From contig NZ_JAHNZT010000019.1 of the NCBI RefSeq assembly GCF_019039035.1, positions 90,085 to 154,084 on the forward strand: a DNA stretch of 64,000 nt, read 5' to 3'. The notes below the pieces were generated by a model that was not told the DNA's origin, made no database searches, and saw nothing but the letters and a program-made list of their open reading frames with translations. How positions within the stretch are numbered: position 1 is the stretch's first letter; each line of letters starts with the position of its first letter. The stretch is from Citreicoccus inhibens (GTDB lineage: Bacteria; Myxococcota; Myxococcia; Myxococcales; Myxococcaceae). The position numbers were made by a program, and so were the translations under genes. Shown piece by piece: positions 1 through 10,292 of this stretch.

Positions 1-490
1 CCCGTACCGAAACACGCTGGCCACGGCGGGTGACAAGACCAACACGGCCTACCCCACCGTGGAGTCCGCCGCGCAGGAGATGCTGACCGGCATCGTGGGC
101 ATTCTTGACGAGGTGGCCAACGGGAAGATCGCCGACCCGTACGACGCCAAGGATCCGAACCTGGTGGAGAGCCAGTTCGCGCTCAACTCGCTCAGCGACT
201 TCAGCAACAACATCCGCAGCGTGCAGAACGTCTACCTGGGCCACCTGCCAGACGAGACGACCACGGGCACGACGCTGACGTCCGTGGTGCAGGAGAAGGA
301 CGCGGCGCTGGATGCGCGCGTACGCCAGGAGATCACGGACGCCATCGCGGCCCTGGGCCAGGTGCCGGAGCCGTTCCCGGTGTCCATCAAGGACCCCGCC
401 GCCGCGCCCCGCATCGAGGCCGCGCAGGCCGCCATCCGCAAGCTGCATGACACGTTCGAGAAGGACGTGAAGAAGATCGTCCTGCCCTGA
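1..490 (+). CDS. Imelysin-family (peptidase M75-like) protein, C-terminal part
   Basis: The reading frame is open from base 2 to the TGA at 488-490, so the 5' end lies outside the window; 162 residues are visible. The segment with NSLSDFSNNI followed by VQNVYLG resembles the conserved C-terminal helical repeat of imelysins, periplasmic or outer-membrane proteins linked to iron acquisition (relatives of EfeO and ICMP). The diagnostic GxHxxE motif would lie upstream and cannot be checked. The next gene, 23 bp downstream, encodes a di-heme CxxCH protein, a pairing often seen next to imelysins. The family call rests on recall of the motif pattern, with no alignment behind it. Confidence 0.75.
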   Translation, partial: PYRNTLATAGDKTNTAYPTVESAAQEMLTGIVGILDEVANGKIADPYDAKDPNLVESQFALNSLSDFSNNIRSVQNVYLGHLPDETTTGTTLTSVVQEKDAALDARVRQEITDAIAALGQVPEPFPVSIKDPAAAPRIEAAQAAIRKLHDTFEKDVKKIVLP

Positions 491-513
491 GACGAGCCCA
501 ACGGGGGAATGCC

Positions 514-1845
514 ATGCGACGTGCCTTGATTGTGGGAAGTCTGCTCTTGGCCGCGGGATGCGGCGATGAGCCTGTGTCACCTGAAGCGCCTCCACGTGCG
601 GGAGGCGAGACCACCATCGACAACCGTACGTCGCAGGCATTCGCCCTGCCCGCGCCCAATCTCTCCGCGGAGCACGAGGACCTGCACCGCAAGGGCGACG
701 CGGCCTTCGCGGCCTTGTTCGTCCCGGGCCCGGCCCCGGTCAACCCGGGGCTGGGTCCCACGTACAACAACACCTCGTGCAACGGCTGCCACCTGCGCAA
801 CGGCCGCGGCATGCCGGTGATGGGCCAGGGCCCGCAGCGCACGCAGCTGCTCGTGCGCGTGAGCCTTCCGGAGGGGACGCCCAACCACCCCAACGGCGCC
901 GTGCCGGTGCCGGGGTTCGGCTTCCAGATACAGGACCAGGCTGTCTACAACGTGCGGCCCGAGGCGACCGTCACGCTGGCCTGGACCGAGAGCCAGGGCC
1001 AGTACATGGACGGCACGACCTACGGAATGCGCGTGCCCTCGGTCACCATCGTGCCCACGGACGGCTCGGCGCTTCCGCCGAACATGCTGATGTCGCTTCG
1101 CCTGCCGCCGCCCGTCTTCGGGTTGGGGCTGCTGGAGGCCGTGGACATCGCCACGCTCGAGTCCATGGCGGACCCGTCCGACCGGGACGGCGACGGCATC
1201 TCCGGGCGCGTGAATCAGGTCTGGGACGTGCGCACGCAGGCGCTGGCCCCCGGGCGCTTCGGCTGGAAGGCCAACAGCCCCAACCTGACGCAGCAGTCCG
1301 CCGAGGCGTACTTCAACGACATGGGGCTTTCCAATCCCCTCTTCCCCGAGGCGGACGGCACGTTCGAGGTCTCCGCGGCCACGTTGAACGCCGCGGTCTT
1401 CTATGCGCAGTCCCTGGGCGTACCGGCGCGCACGAGCCTCGAGGATGCGCAGGTGAAGCTGGGCGAGGCGAAGTTCCGCGCGCTCGGCTGCGAGAAGTGC
1501 CATCGCGAGACGCTGGAGACGGGCGAACACCCCGTCGCGGAGCTGTCCCACCAGCGCATCCACCCGTACTCGGACCTGCTGCTGCACGACATGGGTCCGG
1601 ACCTCGCGGATGGTCGTCCGGACGGCGCGGCCACCGGCACCGAATGGCGCACGCCGCCGCTGTGGGGCCTGGGCCTGACGCAGACGGTGCTGCCGTACGC
1701 GGCCTTCCTGCACGATGGGCGCGCGCGCTCGTTCGAGGAGGCCATCCTCTGGCACGGGGGCGAGGCGCAGAAGGCGCGCGAAGGGTTCCGCTCCCTCAAC
1801 GCGACGGACCGCGCGGCGCTGGTGAAGTTCCTCGGCTCGCTGTGA
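514..1845 (+). CDS. Di-heme oxidoreductase (DUF1111/CxxCH thiol oxidoreductase family) lipoprotein
   Basis: A 443-residue exported protein. The N-terminus has a lipoprotein signal ending LLLAAGC (Cys16). Two c-type heme motifs are visible: CNGCH at residues 89-93 and CEKCH at 326-330. This spacing and the conserved HDGRARS stretch near the C-terminus fit the DUF1111 di-heme family, which resembles MauG/CcpA-type peroxidases. The likely role is a periplasmic redox enzyme working with the upstream imelysin in metal uptake; the substrate is unknown. The ATG at 514 is preceded by a GGGGG stretch. Only 23 bp separate it from the imelysin stop, so the two are probably co-transcribed. Confidence 0.88.
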   Translation: MRRALIVGSLLLAAGCGDEPVSPEAPPRAGGETTIDNRTSQAFALPAPNLSAEHEDLHRKGDAAFAALFVPGPAPVNPGLGPTYNNTSCNGCHLRNGRGMPVMGQGPQRTQLLVRVSLPEGTPNHPNGAVPVPGFGFQIQDQAVYNVRPEATVTLAWTESQGQYMDGTTYGMRVPSVTIVPTDGSALPPNMLMSLRLPPPVFGLGLLEAVDIATLESMADPSDRDGDGISGRVNQVWDVRTQALAPGRFGWKANSPNLTQQSAEAYFNDMGLSNPLFPEADGTFEVSAATLNAAVFYAQSLGVPARTSLEDAQVKLGEAKFRALGCEKCHRETLETGEHPVAELSHQRIHPYSDLLLHDMGPDLADGRPDGAATGTEWRTPPLWGLGLTQTVLPYAAFLHDGRARSFEEAILWHGGEAQKAREGFRSLNATDRAALVKFLGSL

Positions 1846-1873
1846 GCCGGGGCGGGGGTGGCGCCGTCGAGCG

Positions 1874-2224
1874 CTACCCCTTCCGCATCATCAACGCGGC
1901 CTGGGACAGGCGGCGACGCAGGTGCGTCACCGCCTCGTGCAGACACTCCAGACGCTGAAGCACTCGGTCATCGTCGCCCGCGTCCAGCAGCGTCACGGGA
2001 GACAACGCGCCTCGCTGAAGCGTGGCGAGCAGCCCATGGAAGTGGGCCTCCACGTCACCGAGCGCGTCCAATCCCTCGCGCAGGTCATCCTCCAGGAGGT
2101 CCACCAGCACGGCCGCGTCCGCGCGCGCTGGGAGCGCCCGAGTCAATCGGTCCCGCGCCACGCGAACCGGGTCGGCACGGCGCACACTCGCGGGGGGAGC
2201 GAGGACTGCGACGGAAGAGGACAT
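1874..2224 (-). CDS. Hypothetical protein, all-helical, 116 aa
   Basis: A small acidic and arginine-rich protein of unknown function. I chose the ATG at 2224 (MSSSVAVLAPP) over an in-frame TTG 48 bp upstream. Much of the chain (about residues 30-110) looks helical and amphipathic, with repeated Leu/Asp/Glu/Arg patterns such as VLVDLLEDDLREGLDAL, but there is no recognisable catalytic motif, signal peptide or membrane segment. It runs convergently towards the di-heme oxidoreductase gene, 28 bp from its stop. The codon pattern matches the neighbours, so I consider it real, but no function can be proposed. Confidence 0.55.
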   Translation of the reverse strand: MSSSVAVLAPPASVRRADPVRVARDRLTRALPARADAAVLVDLLEDDLREGLDALGDVEAHFHGLLATLQRGALSPVTLLDAGDDDRVLQRLECLHEAVTHLRRRLSQAALMMRKG

Positions 2225-2287
2225 GTCGCGGACGCTACAGGCCCGTAGCGCCGGGTCAATTTTCCAGTCCAACGGGCGCGCATCCGC

Positions 2288-3664
2288 TCACGGCGAGGGC
2301 GTCACGGGCGCAGTCCCCGCCGGCCCCGGAGGCGCGGGCGTGGCGGGCAGCGCCGGAGCCGGGCTCGCATTGAGGGGCGAAGGCGTGCCCAACAGCGGCG
2401 GCGGCGGGGCCGCATTGAGCGGCGCGGGCGCCCCCAGCAGCGGCGGAGTCGACACGGACGTGTCCTGCCCCAGCGGCGTCACGGTGGACAACAGCCCCGG
2501 GCTCACCTGCGACGTGCCCACGAAGGCGTCAAAGTTGGGGGGCGACACCGGCAGCACCGTGAAGCCCCCCAGCGTCACCAGCGCGGGCGTGGGCGGCGTC
2601 TGGAAGGCGCTCGGCGCGGAGCCAGTGAAGGCAGGGGCACCGGGCGCAGGAGCGCTGGGTGAGACGAACCCCTGAACCTGCTCCAGCGAACCGGGGTCCG
2701 GCGTGCCAGGCAACTGCCCCGAGATGTTGGCGGGAGGGTTGGGCGCTTCGACAGGCAGAAACGTTCCGCTGATGACATCGGGCGCGGTGGTGCCGGCCAG
2801 CGTCCCGGCGCCGCCCGTCGCGCTGGCGGCCGCCTGGGCCTGCTGCGCGAGCGGAAGCGGGGGTGGCAAGGGCGAGCCCCCCGGGAACGCGCCCGGGGCC
2901 ACGGGCGTCAGCTCCGCGAGGCTCACGGGCGGCTCGCCCGTGACGTCAACGAACGCCACCGAGCGCACGGGTGTGCCGCCCACGGTGATGGCCACGCGAT
3001 CAAACCCGAACTGGAGGAAGCCCCGAGGCTCCGCCTCGGGCGGGAGGTTCCACACCAGGATGAGCAGCTCCGTGTCCCCTGGACGGGCCTGCCGCTGAAT
3101 GCGGTGCGTGTCGTCATCCGCGAAGATGCCCGCGTCCAGCGCGGCGGCGTGCACGAAGGCCGCGTCCGTCAGCAGCCGCCCGTTGCGCCACACGCTCCCC
3201 ACGCCCCAGACGGCAATGGCCGCATGCGCGCGCGTCGTCGCCCGCCAGCCCACACCGCTGTCGCCATACACCGCGCGCCCGAGCATCACGCCGCCCTCGA
3301 TGACATGCGGAGGAGGCTTGGGGAGCGCGAAGGCGGGCGCCTGCGCCAGCGTCTGGCGGGGAGGAAAGCCGGCCTGCGTCAGCTCCACGCGGTAGTCCAC
3401 GCCACCGATTCGGAAGCGGGCGTCGAGGCGGGCACGGTCGCCAAAGGTGGCCCCCGGCAGGGAGACGCGGTCCTCGACGTCGAGCGAGGCCTCACCGAAG
3501 CCGCGCTCGGCCAGGTCGGTGAAGGGCAGCGTGCCTTGGGTGAAGAAGCCGTCGGGCTGCTCGGTCCTCGCGCTGGCCTTCAGGCCCTCGAACGTGAACC
3601 CGCCCTCCCCTGGCGCCGCCACCAGGAGACCTGACAACAGGAGCGTGATGAAGGTCCCCGCCAT
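2288..3664 (-). CDS. Secreted protein with Pro/Ala/Gly-rich repetitive C-terminal half, unknown function
   Basis: A 458-residue exported protein. The ATG at 3664 (MAGTFITLLLSG) is preceded by a GGGAGG ribosome-binding site and gives a clear signal peptide; an in-frame start 17 codons upstream would bury the signal. Residues about 20-240 form a folded-looking, beta-rich domain with a repeated FEG/FGE character. From about residue 250 the sequence is Pro/Ala/Gly/Leu-rich and contains a two-copy 15-residue repeat (PPLLG..LN type). I do not recognise a family. It lies 60 bp downstream of the DUF507 gene on the same strand. Confidence 0.7.
   Translation of the reverse strand: MAGTFITLLLSGLLVAAPGEGGFTFEGLKASARTEQPDGFFTQGTLPFTDLAERGFGEASLDVEDRVSLPGATFGDRARLDARFRIGGVDYRVELTQAGFPPRQTLAQAPAFALPKPPPHVIEGGVMLGRAVYGDSGVGWRATTRAHAAIAVWGVGSVWRNGRLLTDAAFVHAAALDAGIFADDDTHRIQRQARPGDTELLILVWNLPPEAEPRGFLQFGFDRVAITVGGTPVRSVAFVDVTGEPPVSLAELTPVAPGAFPGGSPLPPPLPLAQQAQAAASATGGAGTLAGTTAPDVISGTFLPVEAPNPPANISGQLPGTPDPGSLEQVQGFVSPSAPAPGAPAFTGSAPSAFQTPPTPALVTLGGFTVLPVSPPNFDAFVGTSQVSPGLLSTVTPLGQDTSVSTPPLLGAPAPLNAAPPPPLLGTPSPLNASPAPALPATPAPPGPAGTAPVTPSP
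2366..2455. repeat. Two-copy 45-bp tandem repeat inside a coding region
   Basis: Units 2366-2410 and 2411-2455 both begin CGCATTGAG and are closely similar over about the first 36 bases. They encode two 15-residue Pro/Leu/Asn-rich units in the C-terminal tail of the secreted protein at 2288-3664. This looks like ordinary low-complexity expansion of a flexible tail. Confidence 0.7.
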
Positions 3665-3724
3665 CGTCGCTGCCTCCCTTTCGAGCAAGGTAGGCAGCGG
3701 GGCGGGATGCGGCACGCCCCGGGA

Positions 3725-4243
3725 CTAGATGAGGCCGCGAGCCCGGCGAATCTGATCCACGGTCTTGTTGTACTCGATGTCGAAGGCGCTGGTGCCCTCC
3801 TGCAGGTGCTTCAGGCGGGAGCGGGCCTCCTTGTCGATCTCATCGTCCACGTCGAGGTGCTTCTTCATCACCTGGAACATCTTCTGACGCAGGATGTTGT
3901 CGACGGAGTAGACCTCCTCGACGTTGCGGCTGATGAGGAGGAACTCGATCATCTGGTTGATGACGTACTCGATGCCCTCGTCGCCCATCTTGAAGCCGCG
4001 AACGTCCGCCATCTCGCGCTTCACCTGGTTGAACTTCGAGTAGTCGTACCCGCGACGCTCCAGGGCCTCACGCGTCGCCTGGTTCACACGCTCTTCGTTG
4101 GCGAGGTACTCGCGCATGATGGCCGACAGGTCCATCTCGGCGTCGGCCACGCGCATCGGCTCCACCTCGATGTCCCCGTCCGCCATGAGTTGCTGAACGG
4201 CCTCGCGCGAGATGATCGGGATCACCTTCGGATACAGCCTCAT
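3725..4243 (-). CDS. DUF507 family protein
   Basis: A 172-residue cytosolic protein starting MRLYPKVIPIISREAV, the typical N-terminus of DUF507 proteins found in Deltaproteobacteria/Myxococcota and Aquificae. It is charged and predominantly helical, without a signal peptide or membrane segment. The biochemical role of DUF507 is not established as far as I know. The ATG at 4243 has a GAGGG ribosome-binding site 7 bases upstream, and a sigma70-like promoter lies at 4286-4315. It follows uvrC on the same strand after 136 bp that include a possible terminator, so it is probably an independent unit. Confidence 0.85.
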   Translation of the reverse strand: MRLYPKVIPIISREAVQQLMADGDIEVEPMRVADAEMDLSAIMREYLANEERVNQATREALERRGYDYSKFNQVKREMADVRGFKMGDEGIEYVINQMIEFLLISRNVEEVYSVDNILRQKMFQVMKKHLDVDDEIDKEARSRLKHLQEGTSAFDIEYNKTVDQIRRARGLI

Positions 4244-4285
4244 TGTCCGTCCCTCACCCTCTTTGACTTGCTCGGATCGTCAACC

Positions 4286-4315
4286 GCTATAAATCAGCGC
4301 CAAGCTTGGTCGCAA
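4286..4315 (-). promoter_or_regulatory. Candidate sigma70-type promoter for the DUF507 gene
   Basis: Read on the minus strand, a -35-like TTGCGA (4310-4315) is followed after 18 bp by a -10-like TATAGC (4286-4291), about 43 bases upstream of the DUF507 ATG. The stretch is AT-rich against the very GC-rich background. This is a pattern match by eye only. Confidence 0.4.
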
Positions 4316-4335
4316 TGAAAAACCCTAGGAACGTC

Positions 4336-4367
4336 GCGGTTCCAGCGCACTCCCCCCGGGAATCCGC
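4336..4367 (-). terminator. Possible terminator downstream of uvrC
   Basis: On the minus strand GCGGATTCC and GGAACCGC can pair with one bulged base around a 15-nt loop. A run of five T (GGGTTTTT) follows about 12 bases later. It starts 13 bases past the uvrC stop. The bulge and long loop keep confidence low. Confidence 0.35.
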
Positions 4368-4379
4368 AGCCGAATTTAA

Positions 4380-6320
4380 TCATGCCGCATCGGGTGGGGA
4401 CCCTCCTTGTGATTTTTCGCTCAGGGGTTCGGTGGCGTCGTCCAGGGAGGCCTCGCGGATCGGGTCTTCGGAGTCTTCGTCGGGGTGTCCGTGCAACCCC
4501 GCATGGACGCGCTCCGCCATCGCGGGCCCCACGGCTTCGGCCAGTTGCTCGATGGTGGCGTCGCTCACGCGCTTGAGCGAGCCAAAGTGCTTGAGCAGCA
4601 GCTTGCGACGCACCTCGCCCACGCCGGGGATGTCCTCCAGGGCCGAGCGCACCCGGCTCTTGCGCAGCGTCTGAGCCTGGAAGGTGATGGCGAAGCGGTG
4701 CGCCTCGTCACGCATGCGCGTGAGCATGAACATCTCGGCGGAGTTCTGGGTCAGGACGACCGGGTCCTTGCGACCCAGGACGAAGATGCGCTCGGGGCTT
4801 TGCGCGCGTTCGGCGTCGCGGTCGAAGACTTCCTGGTCCCGGCTCTTGGCCAGGCCCACCACGTCCACGCCCTCCACCCCCAGGTCCTTCATGGCCGCGT
4901 GCGCGCTGCCGAGTTGCCCCTTGCCGCCGTCGATGACGAGCAGGTCCGGCAAGTCCCCCTCCTCCAAGCCGCGCTTGAGGCGCCGGGAGATGATCTCGTA
5001 CATGCTGGCGAAGTCGTCCTGGATCTCCAGCGTCTTGATCTTGTAGCGGCGGTAGCGGGACTTGTCCGCCTCGCCATCCGTCACCGCGACCTGGGACGCG
5101 ACGATGGCCGAGCTCTGGAAGTGCGAGATGTCGAAGCACTCCATGCGGCGAGGGAAGTTGCGCAGGCCCAGCTTGGACTGCAGGCGTGACAGCACCGCGT
5201 CCGTCTCGTCCTTGGTGCGCCGGCGTTCAATGAATGACTGCTCGGCGTTCTTCGCCGCCATCAGCACCAGGTCATGCTTCTCGCCCCGGCGCGGCACCAT
5301 GACGCGGACCTTCTCGCCCTTGCGCTCGGCGAGCAGGGCCTCCAGGCCGTCGGTGCCATCGCCCGGCTCCAGCGGCAAGAGCACCTCTTCCGGAACGAAG
5401 CCGCCCTGGTCGTAGTAGAGGTTCACGAACGACGCGAGCAACTCCTCGTCCGGGAACTCCTGGTTGCCGAACGGGAAGGCCTGCCCACCGTTGAGGCGGC
5501 CCTGCCGCACGTGCAGCACGTAGAACAGGATGCGATCGCCCTCGCGATGGAAGGCGAACACGTCCTGGTCCTTGAAGTCGGACGTGGCCACCTTCTGGCG
5601 CTCCAGGCTGCGCTCGATGGCCAGGAGTTGATCGCGCACGCGCGCGGCCTCCTCGAACTTCAGCTCCGCCGAGGCGCGCTTCATCCGCAGGCGCAGGCCC
5701 TCGATGAGCTCCGTGGCCTTGCCCTCCAGGAACATGGCCACCTCGTCCACGCTCTTGCGGTAGTCCTCGGGCGGGACGGGATAGACGCACGGCCCCGGGC
5801 AGCGGCCAATCTGGAAGAGCAGACACGGCCGGGTGCGGTTGGCCAGCACGTGGTCCGTGCAGGTGCGCAGGCGGAAGAAGCGGTTGATGAGCCGCAGCGT
5901 CTCGCGGATGGCGCCCGCGCTGGAGTACGGCCCGAAGTACCGCGCGCCGTCCTTCTCGTATTTGCGCACGACTTCCAGGCGCGGATAGGTCTGGGTGCGA
6001 TCCAAGCGCAGCGAGATGAACTGCTTGTCGTCCTTGAGCAGGACGTTGAAGCGCGGCTTGTGCTTCTTGATCAGCTCGTTCTCGAGGAGGAGCGCTTCCT
6101 TCTCGTTGTGGACGAGCACCGTCTCGATGTCACCGAGGAGCGAATCCAGCAGTGACACGAAGACGCGGGTATCCCCCGTGCGCGTGAAGTAGCTGCGCAC
6201 GCGGTTGCGGAGATTGACGGCCTTGCCCACGTAGATGATCTGCCCCCGGCGGTCCTTCATCAGGTACACGCCGGGGTCGGTGGGAAGGGCGTCCAGCTTT
6301 TCCTGAAGCCGGATGTCCAT
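4380..6320 (-). CDS. uvrC: Excinuclease ABC subunit UvrC
   Basis: A 646-residue nucleotide-excision-repair endonuclease that makes the two incisions around a lesion held by UvrB. Visible domains are: an N-terminal GIY-YIG nuclease (GVY at 17-19, YVG at 30-32), a central Cys-bearing region (TCTDHVL, GPCVYP), a UVR motif for UvrB binding around 205-235 ([15 protein letters not shown]), the RNase-H-like endonuclease with ECFDISHF, and a C-terminal helix-hairpin-helix ([18 protein letters not shown]). The length is a little above the usual 600-620 because of an acidic C-terminal tail of about 35 residues. It starts 11 bp after the uvrB stop, so the two genes are almost certainly co-transcribed. 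Confidence 0.98.
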   Translation of the reverse strand: MDIRLQEKLDALPTDPGVYLMKDRRGQIIYVGKAVNLRNRVRSYFTRTGDTRVFVSLLDSLLGDIETVLVHNEKEALLLENELIKKHKPRFNVLLKDDKQFISLRLDRTQTYPRLEVVRKYEKDGARYFGPYSSAGAIRETLRLINRFFRLRTCTDHVLANRTRPCLLFQIGRCPGPCVYPVPPEDYRKSVDEVAMFLEGKATELIEGLRLRMKRASAELKFEEAARVRDQLLAIERSLERQKVATSDFKDQDVFAFHREGDRILFYVLHVRQGRLNGGQAFPFGNQEFPDEELLASFVNLYYDQGGFVPEEVLLPLEPGDGTDGLEALLAERKGEKVRVMVPRRGEKHDLVLMAAKNAEQSFIERRRTKDETDAVLSRLQSKLGLRNFPRRMECFDISHFQSSAIVASQVAVTDGEADKSRYRRYKIKTLEIQDDFASMYEIISRRLKRGLEEGDLPDLLVIDGGKGQLGSAHAAMKDLGVEGVDVVGLAKSRDQEVFDRDAERAQSPERIFVLGRKDPVVLTQNSAEMFMLTRMRDEAHRFAITFQAQTLRKSRVRSALEDIPGVGEVRRKLLLKHFGSLKRVSDATIEQLAEAVGPAMAERVHAGLHGHPDEDSEDPIREASLDDATEPLSEKSQGGSPPDAA

Positions 6321-6331
6321 GCGCGCGGTCC

Positions 6332-8467
6332 CTAGTTCTTGCCGCGCATGCGCGAGCGGCCCCCCGGACTCTTCGACGCGGCCGGCCGGCCTCCCCTGCC
6401 CTTGCGAGGCGTGGCCGCCACCGCGTCCACGGCCTTGGGCGGCGCCTTGAGCAGCGAGCGCGAGGCGGGCTTGAGTCCCATGTCCATGTCCTTGAGCAAC
6501 TGGACGCGGTCGCGGAACTCCGCGGCCTTCTCGAACTGCATCTCGTCCGCGGCCTTGAGCATGTCCTGGGTGAACTCCGCGATGAGCCGCTTGATCTCCT
6601 TCGGGACCAGCACGTCGTTCTCGCCCTCGGCGGCCATGGGCAGCGCCATGGCGCCCGCGTCGTAGTCGGGCAGGTGCTCCGAGAGGTCCGTGATGTTGCT
6701 GCGGACCGAGCGCGGGGTGATGCCGTGCTGCGTGTTGTACGTGCGCTGCGTGTCCCGGCGCCGCGCCGTCTCCTCCATGGCGCGCTTCATCGAGTCGGTG
6801 AGGTGATCCGCGTACATGATGACGCGGCCATTCACGTTGCGCGCCGCGCGGCCAATGGTCTGGATGAGCGACACGTGGCTGCGCAGGAAGCCTTCCTTGT
6901 CCGCGTCGAGGATGGCGACCAGCGACACCTCGGGGATGTCCAAGCCCTCGCGCAGCAGGTTGATGCCCACCAGCACATCGAACTCGCCCTTGCGCAGATC
7001 GCGGATGATGGCGGTGCGCTGGATGGCATCGATGTCTGAGTGCAGATAGCGAACCTTGACGCCCACATCGGCGAAGTACTCGGTGAGGTCCTCCGCCATG
7101 CGCTTGGTGAGCGTCGTCACCAGCACGCGCTCTTTGCGAGACACGCGCTGACGGACCTCCTCCAGCAGATCATCCACCTGATTGCCGGCGGGCCGCGTCT
7201 CCACCTCGGGGTCGGTCAAGCCCGTGGGGCGGATGATCTGCTCCACCACCACGCCCTTGGACTTCTGCAGCTCATACTCGGCCGGCGTCGCGGAGACATA
7301 GACGACCTGAGGCACCAGCTCCTCGAACTCACCGAACTTCAGCGGGCGGTTGTCGAGCGCGCTCGGCATGCGGAAGCCGTACGAGACGAGCGTCTCCTTG
7401 CGCGCGCGGTCGCCTCGGTACATGGCGCCAATCTGAGACACCGTCTGGTGGCTCTCGTCGATGAGGACGAGCAGGTCGCGCGGGAAGTAGTCGATGAGGC
7501 ACGGGGGCGGCTCCCCCGGCGCGCGCCCGGAGAAGTGGCGCGAGTAGTTCTCGATGCCGTTGCAGTACCCCACCTGCTCGATCATCTCGAGGTCATACAT
7601 GGTGCGCTGTTCGAGCCGCTGCGCCTCGACCAGCTTGCTGTCGCGCTTGAAGAGCTGGAGCTGCTCGGAGAGTTCCTCGCGGATGGTCTGCATGGCGCGC
7701 TGGCGCGCCTCGGGGCCGGCCACGTAGTGACTCGCGGGGAAGATGACCAGCTTCTCGAGCTGGCCGTGCGTCTCGCCGCGCAGCGGGTCGAACTCGGTGA
7801 TGCGCTCCACCTCGTCGCCGAAGAAGCTGACGCGCACCGCGCGCTCCTCTTCGTAGATGGGGAACACCTCCACCGTGTCGCCGCGCGCGCGGAAGGTGCC
7901 GCGGTGGAAGTCGAGGTCGTTGCGCTCGTACTGCGCCTCCACCAACTGGCGCATGAACGTGTCGCGCCCCAACTCCGCGCCCACGTTCAACCGGATGGCC
8001 AGGTCCACGTAGGAGCGAGCGGCGCCCAGGCCGTAGATGCAGGACACGCTGGCCACGATGACGACGTCGTCGCGCGTGCGGAGGCTGTGCGTGGCCGAGT
8101 GCCGCATCCGCTCGATGTTGTCGTTGATGGACGAGTCCTTCTCGATGAAGGTGTCCGACGAGGGGACGTAGGCCTCGGGCTGGTAGTAGTCGTAGTACGA
8201 GACGAAGTACTCGACGGCGTTGTGCGGGAAGAGCGTCTTGAACTCTCCGTAGAGCTGGGCGGCCAGCGTCTTGTTGTGCGCGATGACGAGCGTGGGCCGC
8301 TTCACGTTGGCGATGAGGTTCGCCATCGTGAACGTCTTCCCCGAGCCCGTGACGCCCAGGAGAGTCTGGTAGCGGTCGCCTCGCAGCAAGCCCTCGGTGA
8401 GCTCCTGGATGGCGCGTGGCTGGTCGCCTTGCGGCGTGTGGTCACTGACGAGCTGGAACTCCGGCAT
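6332..8467 (-). CDS. uvrB: Excinuclease ABC subunit UvrB
   Basis: A 711-residue damage-recognition helicase of nucleotide excision repair. Walker A GVTGSGKT is at 38-45. The beta-hairpin region with [17 protein letters not shown], the DEAD-box-like [11 protein letters not shown] and the helicase motif around TIGRAARN are all present, with a C-terminal UVR domain ([13 protein letters not shown]) that contacts UvrC. The true start is the ATG at 8467 ([17 protein letters not shown]), because UvrB proteins begin at this motif; the frame stays open upstream but that part is not UvrB-like. A tail of about 40 basic residues after the UVR motif makes it slightly long. Confidence 0.98.
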   Translation of the reverse strand: MPEFQLVSDHTPQGDQPRAIQELTEGLLRGDRYQTLLGVTGSGKTFTMANLIANVKRPTLVIAHNKTLAAQLYGEFKTLFPHNAVEYFVSYYDYYQPEAYVPSSDTFIEKDSSINDNIERMRHSATHSLRTRDDVVIVASVSCIYGLGAARSYVDLAIRLNVGAELGRDTFMRQLVEAQYERNDLDFHRGTFRARGDTVEVFPIYEEERAVRVSFFGDEVERITEFDPLRGETHGQLEKLVIFPASHYVAGPEARQRAMQTIREELSEQLQLFKRDSKLVEAQRLEQRTMYDLEMIEQVGYCNGIENYSRHFSGRAPGEPPPCLIDYFPRDLLVLIDESHQTVSQIGAMYRGDRARKETLVSYGFRMPSALDNRPLKFGEFEELVPQVVYVSATPAEYELQKSKGVVVEQIIRPTGLTDPEVETRPAGNQVDDLLEEVRQRVSRKERVLVTTLTKRMAEDLTEYFADVGVKVRYLHSDIDAIQRTAIIRDLRKGEFDVLVGINLLREGLDIPEVSLVAILDADKEGFLRSHVSLIQTIGRAARNVNGRVIMYADHLTDSMKRAMEETARRRDTQRTYNTQHGITPRSVRSNITDLSEHLPDYDAGAMALPMAAEGENDVLVPKEIKRLIAEFTQDMLKAADEMQFEKAAEFRDRVQLLKDMDMGLKPASRSLLKAPPKAVDAVAATPRKGRGGRPAASKSPGGRSRMRGKN

Positions 8468-8543
8468 GATCCTGGATTTAACACCCCGCTCGTCGGGGCG
8501 ACGCAGGATCGTGCCTGCCCGTCTGGAGGAAGACGGACGGGCG

Positions 8544-10247
8544 CTACCGGGCCCCCGCCTCGCCCGTGACGGCCTGCGTCTTGAGCGCCTCCAGGGCACG
8601 CAGGCGGGCCGCCTCGAACTCATCGCCCCGATTCCAGCGCGGGGCCTCCGGCAGGCGCGACACCTGGGCGCCCAGCAGGAAGAAGAGCTGGACATCCTCC
8701 ACGGCACCAGACCAATCCCACTCCGGGCGCAGCTCATCCGAGGGCTGGTGGTAGTGCCGGGCCTCCCACTCCTCGCGCCGCTGCTTGCCCCAGCCCTCGG
8801 GCCGGCCCACGAAGTCCATACCGCTGCCGAAGTAGGCGGCCGGAATCCCCTGGCGCGCGAAGTTGAATTGATCCGAGCGGTAGAAAAAGCCCCGGTCCGA
8901 GAGTTGATCCGCCTTCACCTCGCGCCCCTGCGACTTCGCCAGCGCGATGATGAGCGGATCCAGGTTGGACTTGCCCAACCCGATGACCGTGACGTCGCGC
9001 GTGCGGCCGTGGATGTTCGCGCCGTCGATGTTGATGTTCGCGGCGATGCGGCCCGGCGGCACCGGCGGGTGCTCGGCGAGGAACTGCGAGCCCAGCAATC
9101 CCTGCTCCTCGGCGGCCACCGCCGCGAAGAGAATGGAGCGACGCGGCGGCGAGGACAGCTGCTGGAACGCGCGGGCCACGGCGAGCATCGCGGACACGCC
9201 CGAGGCGTTGTCCACCGCGCCGTTGTAGATGGCGTCCTCGCCCGGCTTGGGGTCCGCCTTCATTCCGAGGTGATCATGGTGCGCGCTGTACAGCACGACC
9301 TCGTGCTTGAGCGTGGGATCGCTTCCGGGCAGCAGGCCCAGCACGTTCGCGGTGGGGCGACGACGCACCTGCGTGGCGAACCGCGCCGACACCGTCACGC
9401 CGAGCGGCACGGGCTTGAACTCGCGCCGCTGGGCCGAGGCTCGGAGCGCGTCCAGGTCCTGCCCCGCGAGCTTCAACACGCGGCGCGTGGCGTCCTCGGT
9501 GGTCCACGCCTTCACTTCCAACCGCGGGCCCGCGGCGGCGGGCAGCTCGAACTGCTCGCCGGACCAGGAGCTCTGCACCACCTGCCAGGGATAGCCCGCG
9601 CTCTGCTGCGTGTGGAGGATGATGGCGCCCGCGGCCCCCATCTTCGCGGCCTGCTCGTACTTGTAATCCCAGCGGCCGTACCAGAGTCGTGTGCGCCCGG
9701 CGAACAGGCGCGGGTCATCCTCGGGGTCGTTGTTGAGGATGAGCAGCGTCTTGCCGCGCAAATCCATGCCCTTGAAGTCGTCCCAGCCGTACTCCGGCGC
9801 CACGATGCCGTAGCCCACGAACACCAGTTCGGACTGCTCCAGCTTCGCCTCGGGTGCCTGCACGCCGGAGACGGCGATGAAGTCGTCGCGGAACTTCAGC
9901 TCGGTGGCGGAGGCCGCGCCGGGCGCGAGGAAGGCCATCGTGTCCGGATGGCCCGACAGCCCGACCAGCTCAAAGGGTTGCAGGTACGAGCCGTCCTGGC
10001 CCATGGGCTGGAGGCCGGAGGCCTCGAACTGCGCGGCGATGTACGCCTGCGCCAGCGCGTCGCCACGAGTCCCCGGGCCTCGGCCCTCCAGCAAGTCCCC
10101 CGCGAGGAAGCGCACGTGCGCGCGGAGCACGTTCGCGTCGATGGCTCGCGCCGCGCTCTTCTCCGCGGGGGTCACCGAGGGCGCCGAACCGGCCGCGAGG
10201 GCCGAGCCGGCACCGAGACACATCAGCAGAGGCCAGAAGTGACTCAT
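8544..10247 (-). CDS. Secreted M28 family zinc aminopeptidase with PA domain
   Basis: A 567-residue exported peptidase. The ATG at 10247 gives a signal peptide ([18 protein letters not shown]). A protease-associated (PA) insert lies around residues 130-290. The M28 metal-binding motifs are [27 protein letters not shown] and [10 protein letters not shown], in the usual order. It probably releases N-terminal residues from peptides outside the cytoplasm, consistent with a predatory or proteolytic lifestyle and with the two peptide transporters elsewhere in the window. It sits between cysS and uvrB on the same strand, with 45 and 76 bp gaps. Exact substrate specificity cannot be read from the sequence. 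Confidence 0.9.
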   Translation of the reverse strand: MSHFWPLLMCLGAGSALAAGSAPSVTPAEKSAARAIDANVLRAHVRFLAGDLLEGRGPGTRGDALAQAYIAAQFEASGLQPMGQDGSYLQPFELVGLSGHPDTMAFLAPGAASATELKFRDDFIAVSGVQAPEAKLEQSELVFVGYGIVAPEYGWDDFKGMDLRGKTLLILNNDPEDDPRLFAGRTRLWYGRWDYKYEQAAKMGAAGAIILHTQQSAGYPWQVVQSSWSGEQFELPAAAGPRLEVKAWTTEDATRRVLKLAGQDLDALRASAQRREFKPVPLGVTVSARFATQVRRRPTANVLGLLPGSDPTLKHEVVLYSAHHDHLGMKADPKPGEDAIYNGAVDNASGVSAMLAVARAFQQLSSPPRRSILFAAVAAEEQGLLGSQFLAEHPPVPPGRIAANINIDGANIHGRTRDVTVIGLGKSNLDPLIIALAKSQGREVKADQLSDRGFFYRSDQFNFARQGIPAAYFGSGMDFVGRPEGWGKQRREEWEARHYHQPSDELRPEWDWSGAVEDVQLFFLLGAQVSRLPEAPRWNRGDEFEAARLRALEALKTQAVTGEAGAR

Positions 10248-10269
10248 GGCCCCTGGGCGTAACACGAAG

Positions 10270-10287
10270 CCCAACGTCTCCGCTGGG
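10270..10287 (-). other. GNRA-type hairpin between cysS and the M28 peptidase gene
   Basis: Transcribed from the minus strand, CCCAGCG and CGTTGGG form a 7-bp stem (one G-U pair) closed by a GAGA tetraloop, directly after the cysS stop and about 25 bases before the peptidase ATG. There is no T-run, so it may be a processing or stability element, not an intrinsic terminator. Confidence 0.4.
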
Positions 10288-10292
10288 GGATT

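Noticed and set aside
2366..2455. Two 45-bp direct repeats considered as a CRISPR remnant.
   Set aside because: They are in frame in a Pro-rich protein tail, without spacers or palindromic character.
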